Positions 24,523 to 35,100 of a DNA stretch of 64,000 bases are shown here, one piece after another. The stretch is taken from contig JBBELK010000666.1 of assembly GCA_037783545.1 (NCBI GenBank), positions 541,001 to 605,000 on the forward strand, read 5' to 3'. The notes under the pieces were generated by a model that saw nothing but the letters and a program-made list of their open reading frames with translations, made no database searches and was not told the DNA's origin. Source of the DNA: Henricia sp. BOLD:AAB3569. Lineage: Eukaryota; Echinodermata; Asteroidea; Spinulosida; Echinasteridae. The translations under genes were made by a program, and so were the position numbers. Position 1 is the stretch's first letter. Every line of letters begins with the position of its first letter.

Positions 24523-25455
24523 TAGTGATGGCTGGACTGTGTGGCATCTCATTTGGGCACACCTGGCTTGGTGGGTATGTGCCGGCTGTCTCTTCTGTTT
24601 ATTTTACCATACATGTGTATACCAGGCATAAAAGGGGGTTATTTTGGCATTTCTGACAGTTCTCCTGTCCAAACTACCTCATCGTATAGGCCCTACTGCC
24701 TGTGCCACTCTCTGGACTTCCATATTGTGAGCCGTATAGTGCTACATTCCTCTAGATTACAACATTTTCAGTAAGTGTACTTCACACTGTGTTCTTTAAA
24801 TGGTTATTTTAAGTTGACAGTATGTTTTAATTCGAAAATTATTGCGGCCAGTAAATGGAAACGCTGCAGGTCGACTACCGTTTATTTCATCATTCTTGAC
24901 ATGTACAAAATTAGTATAGACAGTTCTTTTATGGTGTTAACAAACTAAATTTAAAAAATAAATAAATTGTTTGCGCGTCCCCTGTTCCTTGTTTTATCAA
25001 TTACCACTTGGATGCACTAATAAACGATTAATCAAATTCAGTTAGCGCTTAAAAACGCCAGTAATAAGCTTTCAATAAATACATTACATGTGCTCTGTAG
25101 GCCTATTATAAAGCGTCGTTAACGCAATTCACTGTTTACGAGTGATGTTTAATCACAACTTACACAGAACCAAAGACGACCACTAAAGTTTTGGCGCATA
25201 TCCCATAAACATAGAAATACTTGAACTAAACAACGACAGAGAACTGCAGGAAGCCAAGAAGTGTAATCTCGCACATTCCCGCGAGAGTTGACGCTGAAAC
25301 GAGCAGTAGTGGACAGCGGCGGAGCTTCAAAGGTAGTTATGGATAGCCTCAAGTGCCGGTGCATATCACACGGGACAAACACGCTGATTGGTTTACTCAT
25401 AGACGGCCTGCTCATTATTCACATACAACGCCGCTGCGTCACAGAGCCTACACTA
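24523..25455. other. Unannotated stretch
   Basis: No gene family is recognised. Two open frames (plus 24541-24774 and minus 25149-25415) have no motifs. No repeat similarity within the window was noticed. Confidence 0.4.
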
Positions 25456-25660
25456 TACTCACAATAAATTAGGGATATTGTGGGGTGTACGCAGATAATG
25501 TATTGAGTGTATGCATTCCACTTGAATTATTTTGTATGATTAGACAGTTGTATCTGCATGACAGACGCACCTTGTCACAGGAATAGGTGAAAACAGTCGT
25601 TTGAAGAAAAAAAACAACCCAGAAACAAAACATACCGATATCCCTAACTTATTGTGAGTA
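25456..25660. mobile_element. ~205-bp MITE, TACTCACAATAA family (Tc1/mariner-like flanks)
   Basis: It starts TACTCACAATAAATTAGGGA and ends TCCCTAACTTATTGTGAGTA, giving TIRs of about 24 bp. Terminal TA dinucleotides fit a Tc1/mariner-type TA target, but TA is too short to prove it. A second, right-truncated copy is at 40237-40405. Confidence 0.75.
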
Positions 25661-26094
25661 GCGTTCTTGTAATCTGATGTACATGTACGAGGCACCGGAG
25701 TTTGTTTCACAAAGGAGGACCGAGTACAAAAGATAGATATAGGAGCTGTCTATACTTAAGTCTATACAAGGAGACTTAGGAATTCTTAGGAATTATTAAG
25801 ATGCATCTCAGGATGTTGGCAAAACGAACCCCAGATCTGTAACAAGCCATTAGAGAGTCGTTTCTGTAAAAAAAAAACTTCAACGAGTGCACCTGAATTA
25901 TCATTCATCAATGGGACTACATGCCGAGACGCTCTCCCACTCACGTCAACTCACTGAATGTTGCAACCAAATTAAGGAGAGATTTTATCAGCCGATGTAA
26001 TCCATTGACCTATATGGACTGGGAAATCGGCTCTTTGATTGAAGACAAAATACCTGGCCTGGACTGGTTTTTACTACAGATACATACGCAACAT
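25661..26094. other. Unannotated spacer
   Basis: Nothing recognisable was found apart from an A-run at about 25869-25877. The 74-codon frame at 25921-26145 runs into a SINE and has no domain. Confidence 0.4.
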
Positions 26095-26400
26095 ATTGTA
26101 TGGTGCCTAATCACCATTGAAGTTAAACAAGCAAACTTGGGATGAAACAAAAATTGTAAGGGACTTATCGGGATTCTAACCCGAGACCTCTGACTCACCG
26201 GGCAGACGCTCTACCAGCTGAGCTATAAGGCACAGTTGGTATACGTACTCCCTCGGGTTTTCCCTATGGACCCAATTTTTCTCTCGGTGTTGCATGGTAG
26301 CGCAACTGGGTAAAGTAACGAACACAACATCTGGTATGGTGCCTAATTTTTATAATCACCATTGAAATGAAACAATCAAACTTGGGATGAGAGAAAAATA
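26095..26400 (-). mobile_element. SINE family A, reverse orientation, with A and B boxes
   Basis: On the minus strand at about 26166-26235 is a tRNA-like head: GCCTTATAGCTCAGCTGGTA, then GTCTGCCCGGTGAGTCAG, then GGTTAGAATCC (B box with one change). Body segments (CATTGAAATGAAAC, TTGGGATGAGAGAA) lie on both sides, as at 6180-6450. Confidence 0.75.
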
Positions 26401-26535
26401 GTAAGAGCCTTATGTTATAGATACATATACATGTACATGTGTTAAGTGGAATTCAAGTGAGAGCAGTAAGGCAAAGCATTGTCTTGATGTCTAAGATAGC
26501 TGATTTGTAGCCCGAATGCCTCTGGCTGCACACAT

Positions 26536-27063
26536 CTTATGTGTGACGGCCAGAGCGATAGACCTTCCCAGCGGCCGGACTTTTTTTTGGGCGCGTAGCA
26601 GTGGCCACGCTACGCGCCCAATGCATTTACAACACGCCCAGGGGCCAATTTCATGGCGTTGCTTAGCACAAAAATTTGCTTAGCACAGGATTTGTTTGCT
26701 TTATTTTGCAAAAATGGATTGCCAGCCAAAATCGTAAGTGATGTGTATTGAAAGGTATTCTCCTACTCTTGCGAAGAACACAAGTTGGTGTATAATTTTG
26801 GCTTGTAATCCATTTTATAAAGCAAACAAATCCTGTGCTAAGCAAATTTTCGTGCTAAGCAACGCCATGAAATTGGCCCCAGATGGCCGCCGCCATTTTT
26901 GAAACGGGATGGAGGAACAATATTTCTGGAACTTGCAGAATGATCGTCGCCTCTTGGCAAGATGGATGAAGATTGGAAATTCTCGCTCAAAGTATGTAGC
27001 AAATTCGGTACAAAAAAGTCCGGCCGCTGGGAAAGGTCTACCGCTCTGGTTGTCTCAAATAAG
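26536..27063. mobile_element. TIR element (GCGGCCGGACTTTTTT family) split by a MITE
   Basis: The left part CAGAGCGATAGACCTTCCCA then GCGGCCGGACTTTTTT is mirrored on the right by AAAAAAGTCCGGCCGCTGGG then AAAGGTCTACCGCTCTGG, giving TIRs of about 45 bp. The interior has a perfect little hairpin (GGGCGCGTAGC ... GCTACGCGCCC, about 26590-26620) and a short plus-strand frame from 26909. The MITE at 26640-26884 is inserted within it. No clear target duplication is visible. Confidence 0.7.
26640..26884. mobile_element. MITE, GGGGCCAATTTCATGG family, copy 2 (best preserved)
   Basis: The left GGGGCCAATTTCATGGCGTT and the following GCTTAGCAC words are mirrored almost perfectly by GTGCTAAGCAACGCCATGAA and ATTGGCCCC on the right. 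Inverted symmetry continues through CAGGATTTGTTTGCTTTA for about 70 bp on each side. It lies inside the element at 26536-27063. Confidence 0.88.
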
Positions 27064-27813
27064 ATCTATAGCTATCTGCTATTGTACACTTCTATACAAG
27101 TCAGTGATGTAATAGCCTACTTCAATAATTATATATAGCGCATATAGATAAAGTTTAGTTTCGCATCGGTGGGGAAAAAGAACTTTGTAACAACCGAAAA
27201 ATCGTGAAATTCAGCGTACGCCTGAAAGAGTTTAGGGCGTGGATTCCTGACAAACTCTCCTCCCTCGATGCGCGTGTTCCTTATCACAACGCGGCAAATC
27301 CCACCACCGAGGTTACGCCAGGCTAATGTCATTCTTCGCTGAATATCACCGCATCATTGTACTCGTCTTTGCCTAGATTACAATCGCAGGATCGCTTCCC
27401 CCAAAAGTCGAATAATCACGGCTAGGCTTTGCTTGCAATTCTTTTGCCATTTCCCCCGCTAGATTGAATGACGAGATATCGCGCCGCCTCCCACGGGAAC
27501 ACCACGATGCGAGCGCGGATATTCACAATACATTTACAAAGCCAAACAGGATTTTACTCGGCCCTTTTTAATATCCATTTCCATCTGTCCGTTAGTCAAA
27601 TGTGTTAGCCAATCGCCGTTTCAGAGAAATGAAACAACGGCTGTTACGTTTTAATAATTTATTCCATCACGGTACAGTTAAAATGTAACGGCTGTTTTAT
27701 GTTTGTAACCTATTTCAAAATGTTGACGTCCGAGAGACGTTGCCAATGATAGTTTCACGGGTGTATGTATTGTTAACGAACAATTTGCTTGAAATTGAAG
27801 GAACTGCATGGGC
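27064..27813. other. Unannotated stretch before the satellite
   Basis: No repeat or gene is recognised. Frames of 60-67 codons carry no motif. The 3' part runs directly into the 59-bp array. Confidence 0.4.
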
Positions 27814-29351
27814 ATCATGTCCACATCATGTCCGTAACAGGACAGACCAAGATGTACCACAAGTCTGTTCTTGTCATGTCCACATCATGTCCGTAACAGG
27901 ACAAACCAAGATGTACCACAAGTCTGTTCTTGTTATGTCCACATCATGTAGGTAACAGGACAAACCAAGATGTACCACAAGTCTGTTCTTGTTATGTCCA
28001 CATCATGTCCGTAACAGGACAAACCAAGATGTACCACAAGTCTGTTCTTGTCATGTCCACATCATGTCCGTAACAGGACAGACCAAGATGTACCACAAGT
28101 CTGTTCTTGTTATGTCCACATCATGTCCGTAACAGGACAAACCAAGATGTACCACAAGTCTGTTCTTGTTATGTCCACATCATGTCCGTAACAGGACAGA
28201 CCAAGATGTACCACAAGTCTGTTCTTGTCATGTCCACATCATGTCCGTAACAGGACAAACCAAGATGTACCACAAGTCTGTTCTTGTTATGTCCACATCA
28301 TGTAGGTAACAGGACAAACCAAGATGTACCACAAGTCTGTTCTTGTCATGTCCACATCATGTCCGTAACAGGACAAACCAAGATGTACCACAAGTCTGTT
28401 CTTGTCATGTCCACATCATGTCCGTAACAGGACAGACCAAGATGTACCACAAGTCTGTTCTTGTTATGTCCACATCATGTCCGTAACAGGACAGACCAAG
28501 ATGTACCACAAGTCTGTTCTTGTCATGTCCACATCATGTCCGTAACAGGACAAACCAAGATGTACCACAAGTCTGTTCTTGTTATGTCCACATCATGTCC
28601 GTAACAGGACAGACCAAGATGTACCACAAGTCTGTTCTTGTTATGTCCACATCATGTCCGTAACAGGACAGACCAAGATGTACCACAAGTCTGTTCTTGT
28701 TATGTCCACATCATGTCCGTAACAGGACAGACCAAGATGTACCACAAGTCTGTTCTTGTTATGTCCACATCATGTCCGTAACAGGACAGACCAAGATGTA
28801 CCACAAGTCTGTTCTTGTTATGTCCACATCATGTCCGTAACAGGACAGACCAAGATGTACCACAAGTCTGTTCTTGTTATGTCCACATCATGTAGGTAAC
28901 AGGACAAACCAAGATGTACCACAAGTCTGTTCTTGTTATGTCCACATCATGTAGGTAACAGGACAAACCAAGATGTACCACAAGTCTGTTCTTGTTATGT
29001 CCACATCATGTCCGTAACAGGACAGACCAAGATGTACCACAAGTCTGTTCTTGTTATGTCCACATCATGTCCGTAACAGGACAGACCAAGATGTACCACA
29101 AGTCTGTTCTTGTTATGTCCACATCATGTCCGTAACAGGACAGACCAAGATGTACCACAAGTCTGTTCTTGTTATGTCCACATCATGTCCGTAACAGGAC
29201 AGACCAAGATGTACCACAAGTCTGTTCTTGTTATGTCCACATCATGTCCGTAACAGGACAGACCAAGATGTACCACAAGTCTGTTCTTGTCATGTCCACA
29301 TCATGTCCGTAACAGGACAGACCAAGATGTACCACAAGTCTGTTCTTGTTA
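27814..29351. repeat. 59-bp satellite array, about 26 units
   Basis: The unit contains GACCAAGATGTACCACAAGT, CTGTTCTTGTTATGTCC and ACATCATGTCCGTAACAG and repeats exactly every 59 bp. Units differ at a few fixed sites: TTGTC/TTGTT, CATGTCCG/CATGTAGG and GACAGACC/GACAAACC. The left third mixes these variants; the right two thirds is almost uniform (T, CCG, G) apart from two adjacent TAGG units near 28890 and 28950. Since 59 is not a multiple of three, no protein is encoded; open frames at the two edges are artefacts. Confidence 0.97.
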
Positions 29352-29585
29352 CGTACACGAAGTTAATGGACGATTCGTACTGGAGGGTTTTAGAAAGGTA
29401 TGTTGTCGAGCTACCTGTTATACTTTGCGGATTTAAAAGGTATAGAGTACATCATTTGCATGACCCCATTTTTTTCATGATTTGCCAAGATAAACCTTAC
29501 TAATTTAGTACGGTTTCAGGCGCGGATCCAGAGGGGGGTTTTGGGGGTCAAACATTGCACGACGCTGAAGCAGACGCATTTGCGT
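29352..29585. other. Spacer between satellite and hairpin array
   Basis: Unique AT-rich DNA. At 29517-29550 there is a GGCGCGGATCCAGAGGGGGG word of the kind that accompanies G-rich dispersed repeats at 5150 and 10780. Confidence 0.4.
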
Positions 29586-30091
29586 AAAGCGGGCCTCCAA
29601 CTGTGCGATTTTTGTCACGAATTTCCTACGATTGGGTACGATTTGGTTAGCGGGCTTAAGCGGGCCTCCCACTGTGCGATTTTTGGCACGAATTAGCTAC
29701 GATTGGTTACGATTTGGTACGATTGTGTGTAGAGTCTATAGGCAGTCTCCGATAATCGTACCAATTCGTAGGAAATTTGTGGCAAAATTCGCACAGTGGG
29801 AGGCCCGCTTTAAGCAGGCCTCCCACTGTGCGATTTTTGCCACGAATTAGCTACGATTGGGTACGATTGGCTACGATTGTGTGTAGAGTCTATATGCAGT
29901 CTGCGATAATCGTACCAATTCGTAGGGGAATCGTGGCAAAAATCGCACAGAGGGAGGCCCGCTTTACACTGAGCGGTTTTTGCCACGAATTTCCTACGAT
30001 TAGCTACGATTGAGTACGATTGTGTGTAGAGTCTATAGACAGTCTCTGGTAATCGTACCAAATCGTACCTAATCGTAGGAAATTCGTGTTA
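29586..30091. mobile_element. Tandem array of ~155-bp hairpin MITEs
   Basis: Two complete palindromic units (29658-29811 and 29812-29964) are flanked by a left half-unit (29586-29657) and a right unit lacking its outer end (29965-30091). Each complete unit starts AAGCGGGCCTCCCACTGTGC (second copy AAGCAGGCC), has GATTTTTGCCACGAATT and TACGATTG words, a loop around TGTGTAGAGTCTATA, and ends with the inverse (GGCAAAAATCGCACAG, GGGAGGCCCGCTT). The units abut with no host DNA between them. Confidence 0.85.
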
Positions 30092-30629
30092 ACGCACGTG
30101 TGGTAAATGATATTCGGTAAAAGATGGAATTATTCAATTGAAATCGGCTCCGCCTCGTTGAATAGAACATTTCATCTTTCAACTCATGACAATTGATATA
30201 ACAATAGGTGGTTGCGACAATCGTGGAAAAGCGTCATGCCCCAACAACTGCAAACGGACCACCAACAACGAACTGGTGAAACAGATTAACTAACACTTTA
30301 TATAAAGCAGTGTAAATGTACGTTTTTAGACTCTTTATTGAGAAACAATTTTACCCATAATTAGCACTAAGCTGCTATGTAAAGCAGGCAGAGTGCTTCG
30401 AACAATACATGCAGGCCTACATGTCATCAAGAAGTACATACTCATTACAAATACCTTAATGAATCAGCATTTTGATTCTATATGGCCATTACTGGTACAG
30501 ATATCAAAACATATTAGCACTAACGTGCAAGAAACATCCATTGTAGGATTCCAGATGCACGACGACATACTCCGTATAGGTCAGCTTTTAGACAATGGGG
30601 AAGCAACTATACAGAGCAGTCTATAGTGG
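30092..30629. other. Unannotated spacer
   Basis: No gene or repeat is recognised. A 77-codon frame at 30393-30626 has no motif. Confidence 0.4.
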
Positions 30630-30905
30630 ATCATTATTCAAAACCTTGGTTAATTGTAAAGGTTGTGGGTTCGACTCCCAGTCTGATCCGTTCATGGTAC
30701 ATGTGCCCTTGAGCAAGGCACTTTGTCACACATTGCTTCTCTCTACCCAGGAGTAAAATGGGTACCTGAGAGGGCTGTGTAAATGTTGATGTGTTTGATT
30801 AGCCATTGAGCGCCTAAGGCAGCCGGAGCTGTATACTCCCCAGGGAGCTGAGATGGTGTATGGAGTGATGTAATGGAGCCCTACGATCAGGGGTAATAAT
30901 AATGA
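30630..30905 (+). mobile_element. tRNA-derived SINE family C, forward copy
   Basis: A B-box word (GGTTGTGGGTTCGACTCCCA) is followed by a conserved body: GTGCCCTTGAGCAAGGCACT, CTCTCTACCCAGGAGTAAAA, TGGGTACCTG, CTGTATACTCCCCAGGGAGC, and an ATAATAATGA tail. The same modules in the same order occur inverted at 36243-36540, and the tail alone at 32775-32840. The A-box part is weak here. Confidence 0.75.
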
Positions 30906-31443
30906 GTGGGTTTCCCAGGCAAGTGTGTAAGAAAACACCAGCACACGCTAAGGTTCTTTCCCACCAAGATTGGAATGTTCCCACTGAACAGGCTCCGTCA
31001 TTCGTTTGGTTTACAGTTTGTAAGATATTCGCAACGGACACTTTCATTACAATCAAAACATTGATGCCACAAGTCACAAAGCCAAGGATACAGCCCAACT
31101 ATCCCTGCCACTCCACCCCTGATGAAAATATCCCGACTTCTCAAGAAGACAATCTTGCTGCTTGACAACAACAAAGTCTTACAGACCTTTCTTTTTCCCA
31201 ACCATGGTATTGGTTTGGCAGAAGTAAAAAGCCAAAACATGGATGGTATAATGTAATTCATTAATAAGCAATGTTGACATTTCTGATAAGATTGTGAAAT
31301 GCAATGATGTAAAGGTATAATTGCTGGTTTTATGTGGGTGCGTTAACAAATTATACAGTTAGTTTACTGCAAACATTGAACCTTTGTTCACCATACAAAA
31401 TGTAAACAAACAAACAAGGGTCTATTGCAGACAACCTAGCACA
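30906..31443. other. Unannotated spacer downstream of PSMD6
   Basis: No exon or repeat is recognised. Frames on both strands (72-94 codons) are without domains and overlap the SINE. Confidence 0.4.
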
Positions 31444-31775
31444 ATAGAGTACCAAAGTGAAAACGTCACCCTGTGTGTGTTGCTAAGGTAACTGGGTCTA
31501 CACTAAAACCAGTGTTTCCCTGTGCTTTAGCAATAGACTGCCGAAGTGAATACGTCACCTTTTGTTGGTTGCCTAGGCAATTGGATCTAAACTAAAAATC
31601 ACTCAACCGTGTCCCAGTGCTTTTCCAAAGGTACTTTTCCCGACGGCCATGATAGTTTAGATCCAATTGCCATGGCAACGCACGTCACACTTCGGCTGTC
31701 TATGGATGTTTCAGATTACCAGTGAATGTTTAGACCCAGTTACCCTGGCAGCTGACGTCACACTCTAGTAGTCAA
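31444..31775. mobile_element. Palindromic CRE/X-box MITE, one copy nested in another
   Basis: The outer arms are 31444-31500 (ACGTCACC ... GTTGCTAAGGTAACTGGGTC) and 31730-31772 (GACCCAGTTACCCTGGCAGC then TGACGTCACACTC). Inside lies a second, related palindrome at about 31532-31701 (GTTGCCTAGGCAATTGGATC against GATCCAATTGCCATGGCAAC). Each arm couples a TGACGT(CA)-like CRE half or core to a GTTGCCATGGCAAC-like RFX X-box. A solo arm is at 20050-20095. The cluster lies 0.3-0.6 kb beyond the stop codon of PSMD6. Confidence 0.8.
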
Positions 31776-31865
31776 TTTAGGTGTTTTAGAAGTCTTACAG
31801 ATTGATGGTGTTGCAACAGACTCTAACAGCGTACAGAAAAAAAACACTGTGGATGAAAAAACCAA

Positions 31866-31979
31866 GACCCTAATTGCATAAACTTTAGGAATATTCCTAA
31901 GTATTTTAATTGTTTCTAAGTGACCTGGGAATGATTACTTAAGAAATGTTCCTAAATAGTTTTATGCAATAGGGCCCAG
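31866..31979. mobile_element. 114-bp hairpin MITE in the PSMD6 3' flank
   Basis: GACCCTAATTGCATAAACTT and TAGGAATATT on the left mirror TGTTCCTAAATAGTTTTATG and CAATAGGGCCC on the right. It begins 91 bp past the PSMD6 stop, so it probably lies in the 3' UTR. On the minus strand it contains ATTAAA (about 31905-31910), a variant poly(A) signal that may or may not be used. Confidence 0.7.
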
Positions 31980-32069
31980 GTGCATAATCTACCTCAGCTG
32001 TTCCCCATCAACCTTGCCACCTCTGGCTCTACAACAATAAGACAATAAGACAATGGCTTGCCTGTTGAC

Positions 32070-32138
32070 CTAGATGTTAATGACCCGGCTGAGTTTCTGG
32101 ACCCGATTGAGGAGAATATCACCCTGCTTGATGGTAGC
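32070..32138 (-). CDS. PSMD6: PSMD6 coding exon 8 (terminal)
   Basis: Encodes residues 368-389 and [23 protein letters not shown] then NI. It matches the human C-terminus ([21 protein letters not shown]) apart from conservative changes. The acceptor is TCTGATAG before GCTACC. The exon lies 322 bp past exon 7 and was found by searching for the family's C-terminal helix. Confidence 0.95.
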   Translation of the reverse strand, partial: ATIKQGDILLNRVQKLSRVINI

Positions 32139-35100
32139 CTATCAGAAAACAAACAATGAAAATAAATTGAAAACTGAATTCATAATTCCCGATGAATGTC
32201 TGTATACCCTTACGGTCTCTATAGCATTTTGCAAGTGGACACCCCCTCCAAGAAAAGCTGAAAGGAATTCCTTTAAAATCCATTGATGTTTGCCACACAA
32301 CGGGGGGAAGTTAGGTATCCTCTGTCATATATCGTGTACCAAATGAAAGTGCAAACATGAAAGTTTAAACAATTCCTTCAACATTATCAATCATTATCGA
32401 GCTCAAGAAGCTCAATGATTTCGCCGATTTGACTGATTTGACTGATTTGAGTGATTTTACCTGATACTGGTAATTCTTGCTATCTGGCCGATTGGTCTCA
32501 ACAATTCCTCCAACTTTATCAATCTTACAGTGAAGGCGCCCTGCCGCTATGAATCTTGACAGCTCCCTGGTCAAACAAAACATCCAAAACAATTAAGAGA
32601 ATACCAAACAACGTGAAATACACAGAAAGTCCATCTTTGAAATAGGATTTTATAGTTTCTACAGCAAAATGCGAGACTTGGTCCTCATTTGCGGATGTTC
32701 TGCTTTAGTAACAGCATTTTGTTACTGATCTACAATTATAATTTTCTTCTAAAAACGACACAATTAAGAAGGATAATAATAATAATAATAATAATAATTA
32801 GATTTGTATAGCGCACATATCCACCCTGCAGGGTGCTGTTTATCATGGAGGTTTATGTTTCTAAACGCGATTACAACGTGTTTTCCGCCAAAAATCGACA
32901 GTCTTTTGTTTAAAACGCAATACAGTTCCGACCCTCTTCACCCGAAATTCTGAAACGCTCGAGGTCACTTAATTTGTTTACAAACAGGGGCGTGACGTCA
33001 TCCTGAGAAGAACTAAAAACGGCCTGTGTAGTATTGAATGGAAAACATACGAAGTGTATGTTCATCATGCCTGTTTCGTCCTTGTACTACGACAACAATT
33101 TTTTTTGTGAACAAAAAATGAAATTGTGGCTGACAATGATGCACTTTTGAAGTAAATTTCAGTGAATCGCAGCCGTTGGTTTTGACACGAACAGCCGTCT
33201 TGAAATTGAAAAAAAAAATATTAATTGGGTATGTCAGTCAGTCGCGTACTCTGTGGCTCGTCTCATGCACTCTGTGGCGCGAGTCATACCTCGCGATGCA
33301 TTAAAAAAATGCATTGCGTTAGAACAGCAGACATGCAGTACACAGCCAATTTCGGACCGCTCAGATGAGAAGTAAATCATTTGCAAACGATCTAAATAGT
33401 TTCATCTTCATGGATTATTTTCTGGTAAAATTATATCATCTCAGGCATGAAACATTTCATTCAATCTTTACTTTGAGTAAGGTTTTCCCTCAACTCGTTA
33501 ATTAACTTTTGGGGGTCATTGCATATAATGTAATACATGTACTTTCACTTCTTGGCCTAAAGAGGCTCTTTCAAAAATGTGAAACGGCTAGAATCCCCCC
33601 ATCCACAATTTTTTAGTTTTCCTGTTTATCATGGAGGTTTATGTTTCTACAACGCGATTACAACGTGTTTTCCGCCAAAAATCAACAGTCTTTTGTTTGA
33701 AATTCATCAAGCGGTTGCCGTTTTATACTTGTTAAATTGCATCCAATTTACCTCCGGAATCGTCAATGAAAATGAATAGACACCTACCGGTAGTTCAAAA
33801 ATTGTGATGTGATGCATATATACGTAACGCCCCTATACGTAACGCGCGCATACACGGCAGCCTAGCCGTACACATAACTTAACTCACGGCAGCCTACCCG
33901 GTACAAGTTCGCCTATAAGTACACCTTCGCGCGACATATTTTTCTCATTCTTCGAAATAATAAAGAAAATGTTTCTGCTCTTTATTTTTCTTCATAGTGT
34001 CTGGTAAAACATACAACCACGCAACTACTGGGCATATCTCTGGCTTTTTGGACCAAAAGAATTCTTCAAAAAACACAATTTAACAGAGACGGTTTTCCAA
34101 GTTTTTTGCATGTAAACGTATGGAGCTACCAATCGTGTTGACTTCTCTTTCTCAGGATTGCGTCACGGGGTCACGCGCATATATCATTAATACCTAATGA
34201 GCGTTTTAGAAATCGTGAAAATCTCATTTTCGAAAAGCGCACTTTTGCTTGCAATTTATCCACTTAAAACTGACAATTAAAATTTTTAGTCGGCAAGAGA
34301 GATGTTTGGACTATCAAAAAAAAGCCTAATTGCTGGATTTTCCTTCCTTTAACAGATAAAGTGTGTTCTAAGAATGTAAAAAGATACATCTGCAATTTAC
34401 ACAGACTGTCAAGACTTTTTAAAACTTGGGCAGATGTAAATTGAAGGCAGAAAAAAAGCTATGGCTGCTCTTCTCAATGCACAACTCTTACGTCTTTCTC
34501 CTGTCACGCAAGAGGGAACCAGGGACACTAGTGATTTGTGTATTGGATGACAATATTGAGTATATATACCACAGGAGACTTGATGCAAGGGGAAAGCCTT
34601 GAACAACACACAAAACAGACACGCTGTTGGTGTCTGGTCTCCTCAATTAACGATTAATCTCATTAACTACACAGACTCTAGTCATTTGGCAGAGACTCTC
34701 AGTACAATGCACACAATCTCCATGTAATCCTTAGATGACAAACATCATTGGAGCTATTTTGGCTTTGTAATGTCTTCGTCTCGTCGCTCTATGCCAAGGA
34801 ATATGTCAGCTATCACTCCACCCTCCCCCAGGATGAATTACACAACATGATTTGCACCAAGCCGGAGCTGGGGTATTATTTGAATCCTTTCTTCAACATT
34901 GAAGAATCAAACTCGGGGAATGTTTGAGGAGCAAAGCAAAGCACATCACCGTCCTTATGGGAATTAGTAGGCCCAGGAGGATGATCTCATTTACTGCCCA
35001 TTTAGCTACTTAGCGTCCGTCGCAACGCTGCGTTCTGCTGGCGTCCAAAACAAAAACATAAAGGCAAGTTTGCATTGATCGTGTGTTATCACATCGCACA

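Noticed and set aside
27814..29351. CRISPR-like array
   Set aside because: The 59-bp units have no unique spacers and the DNA is eukaryotic; it is a plain tandem satellite.
27740..29503. Frames at both edges of the satellite (HHVRNRTDQDVPQ...)
   Set aside because: The period of 59 bp is not a multiple of three, and the frames close within two or three units.
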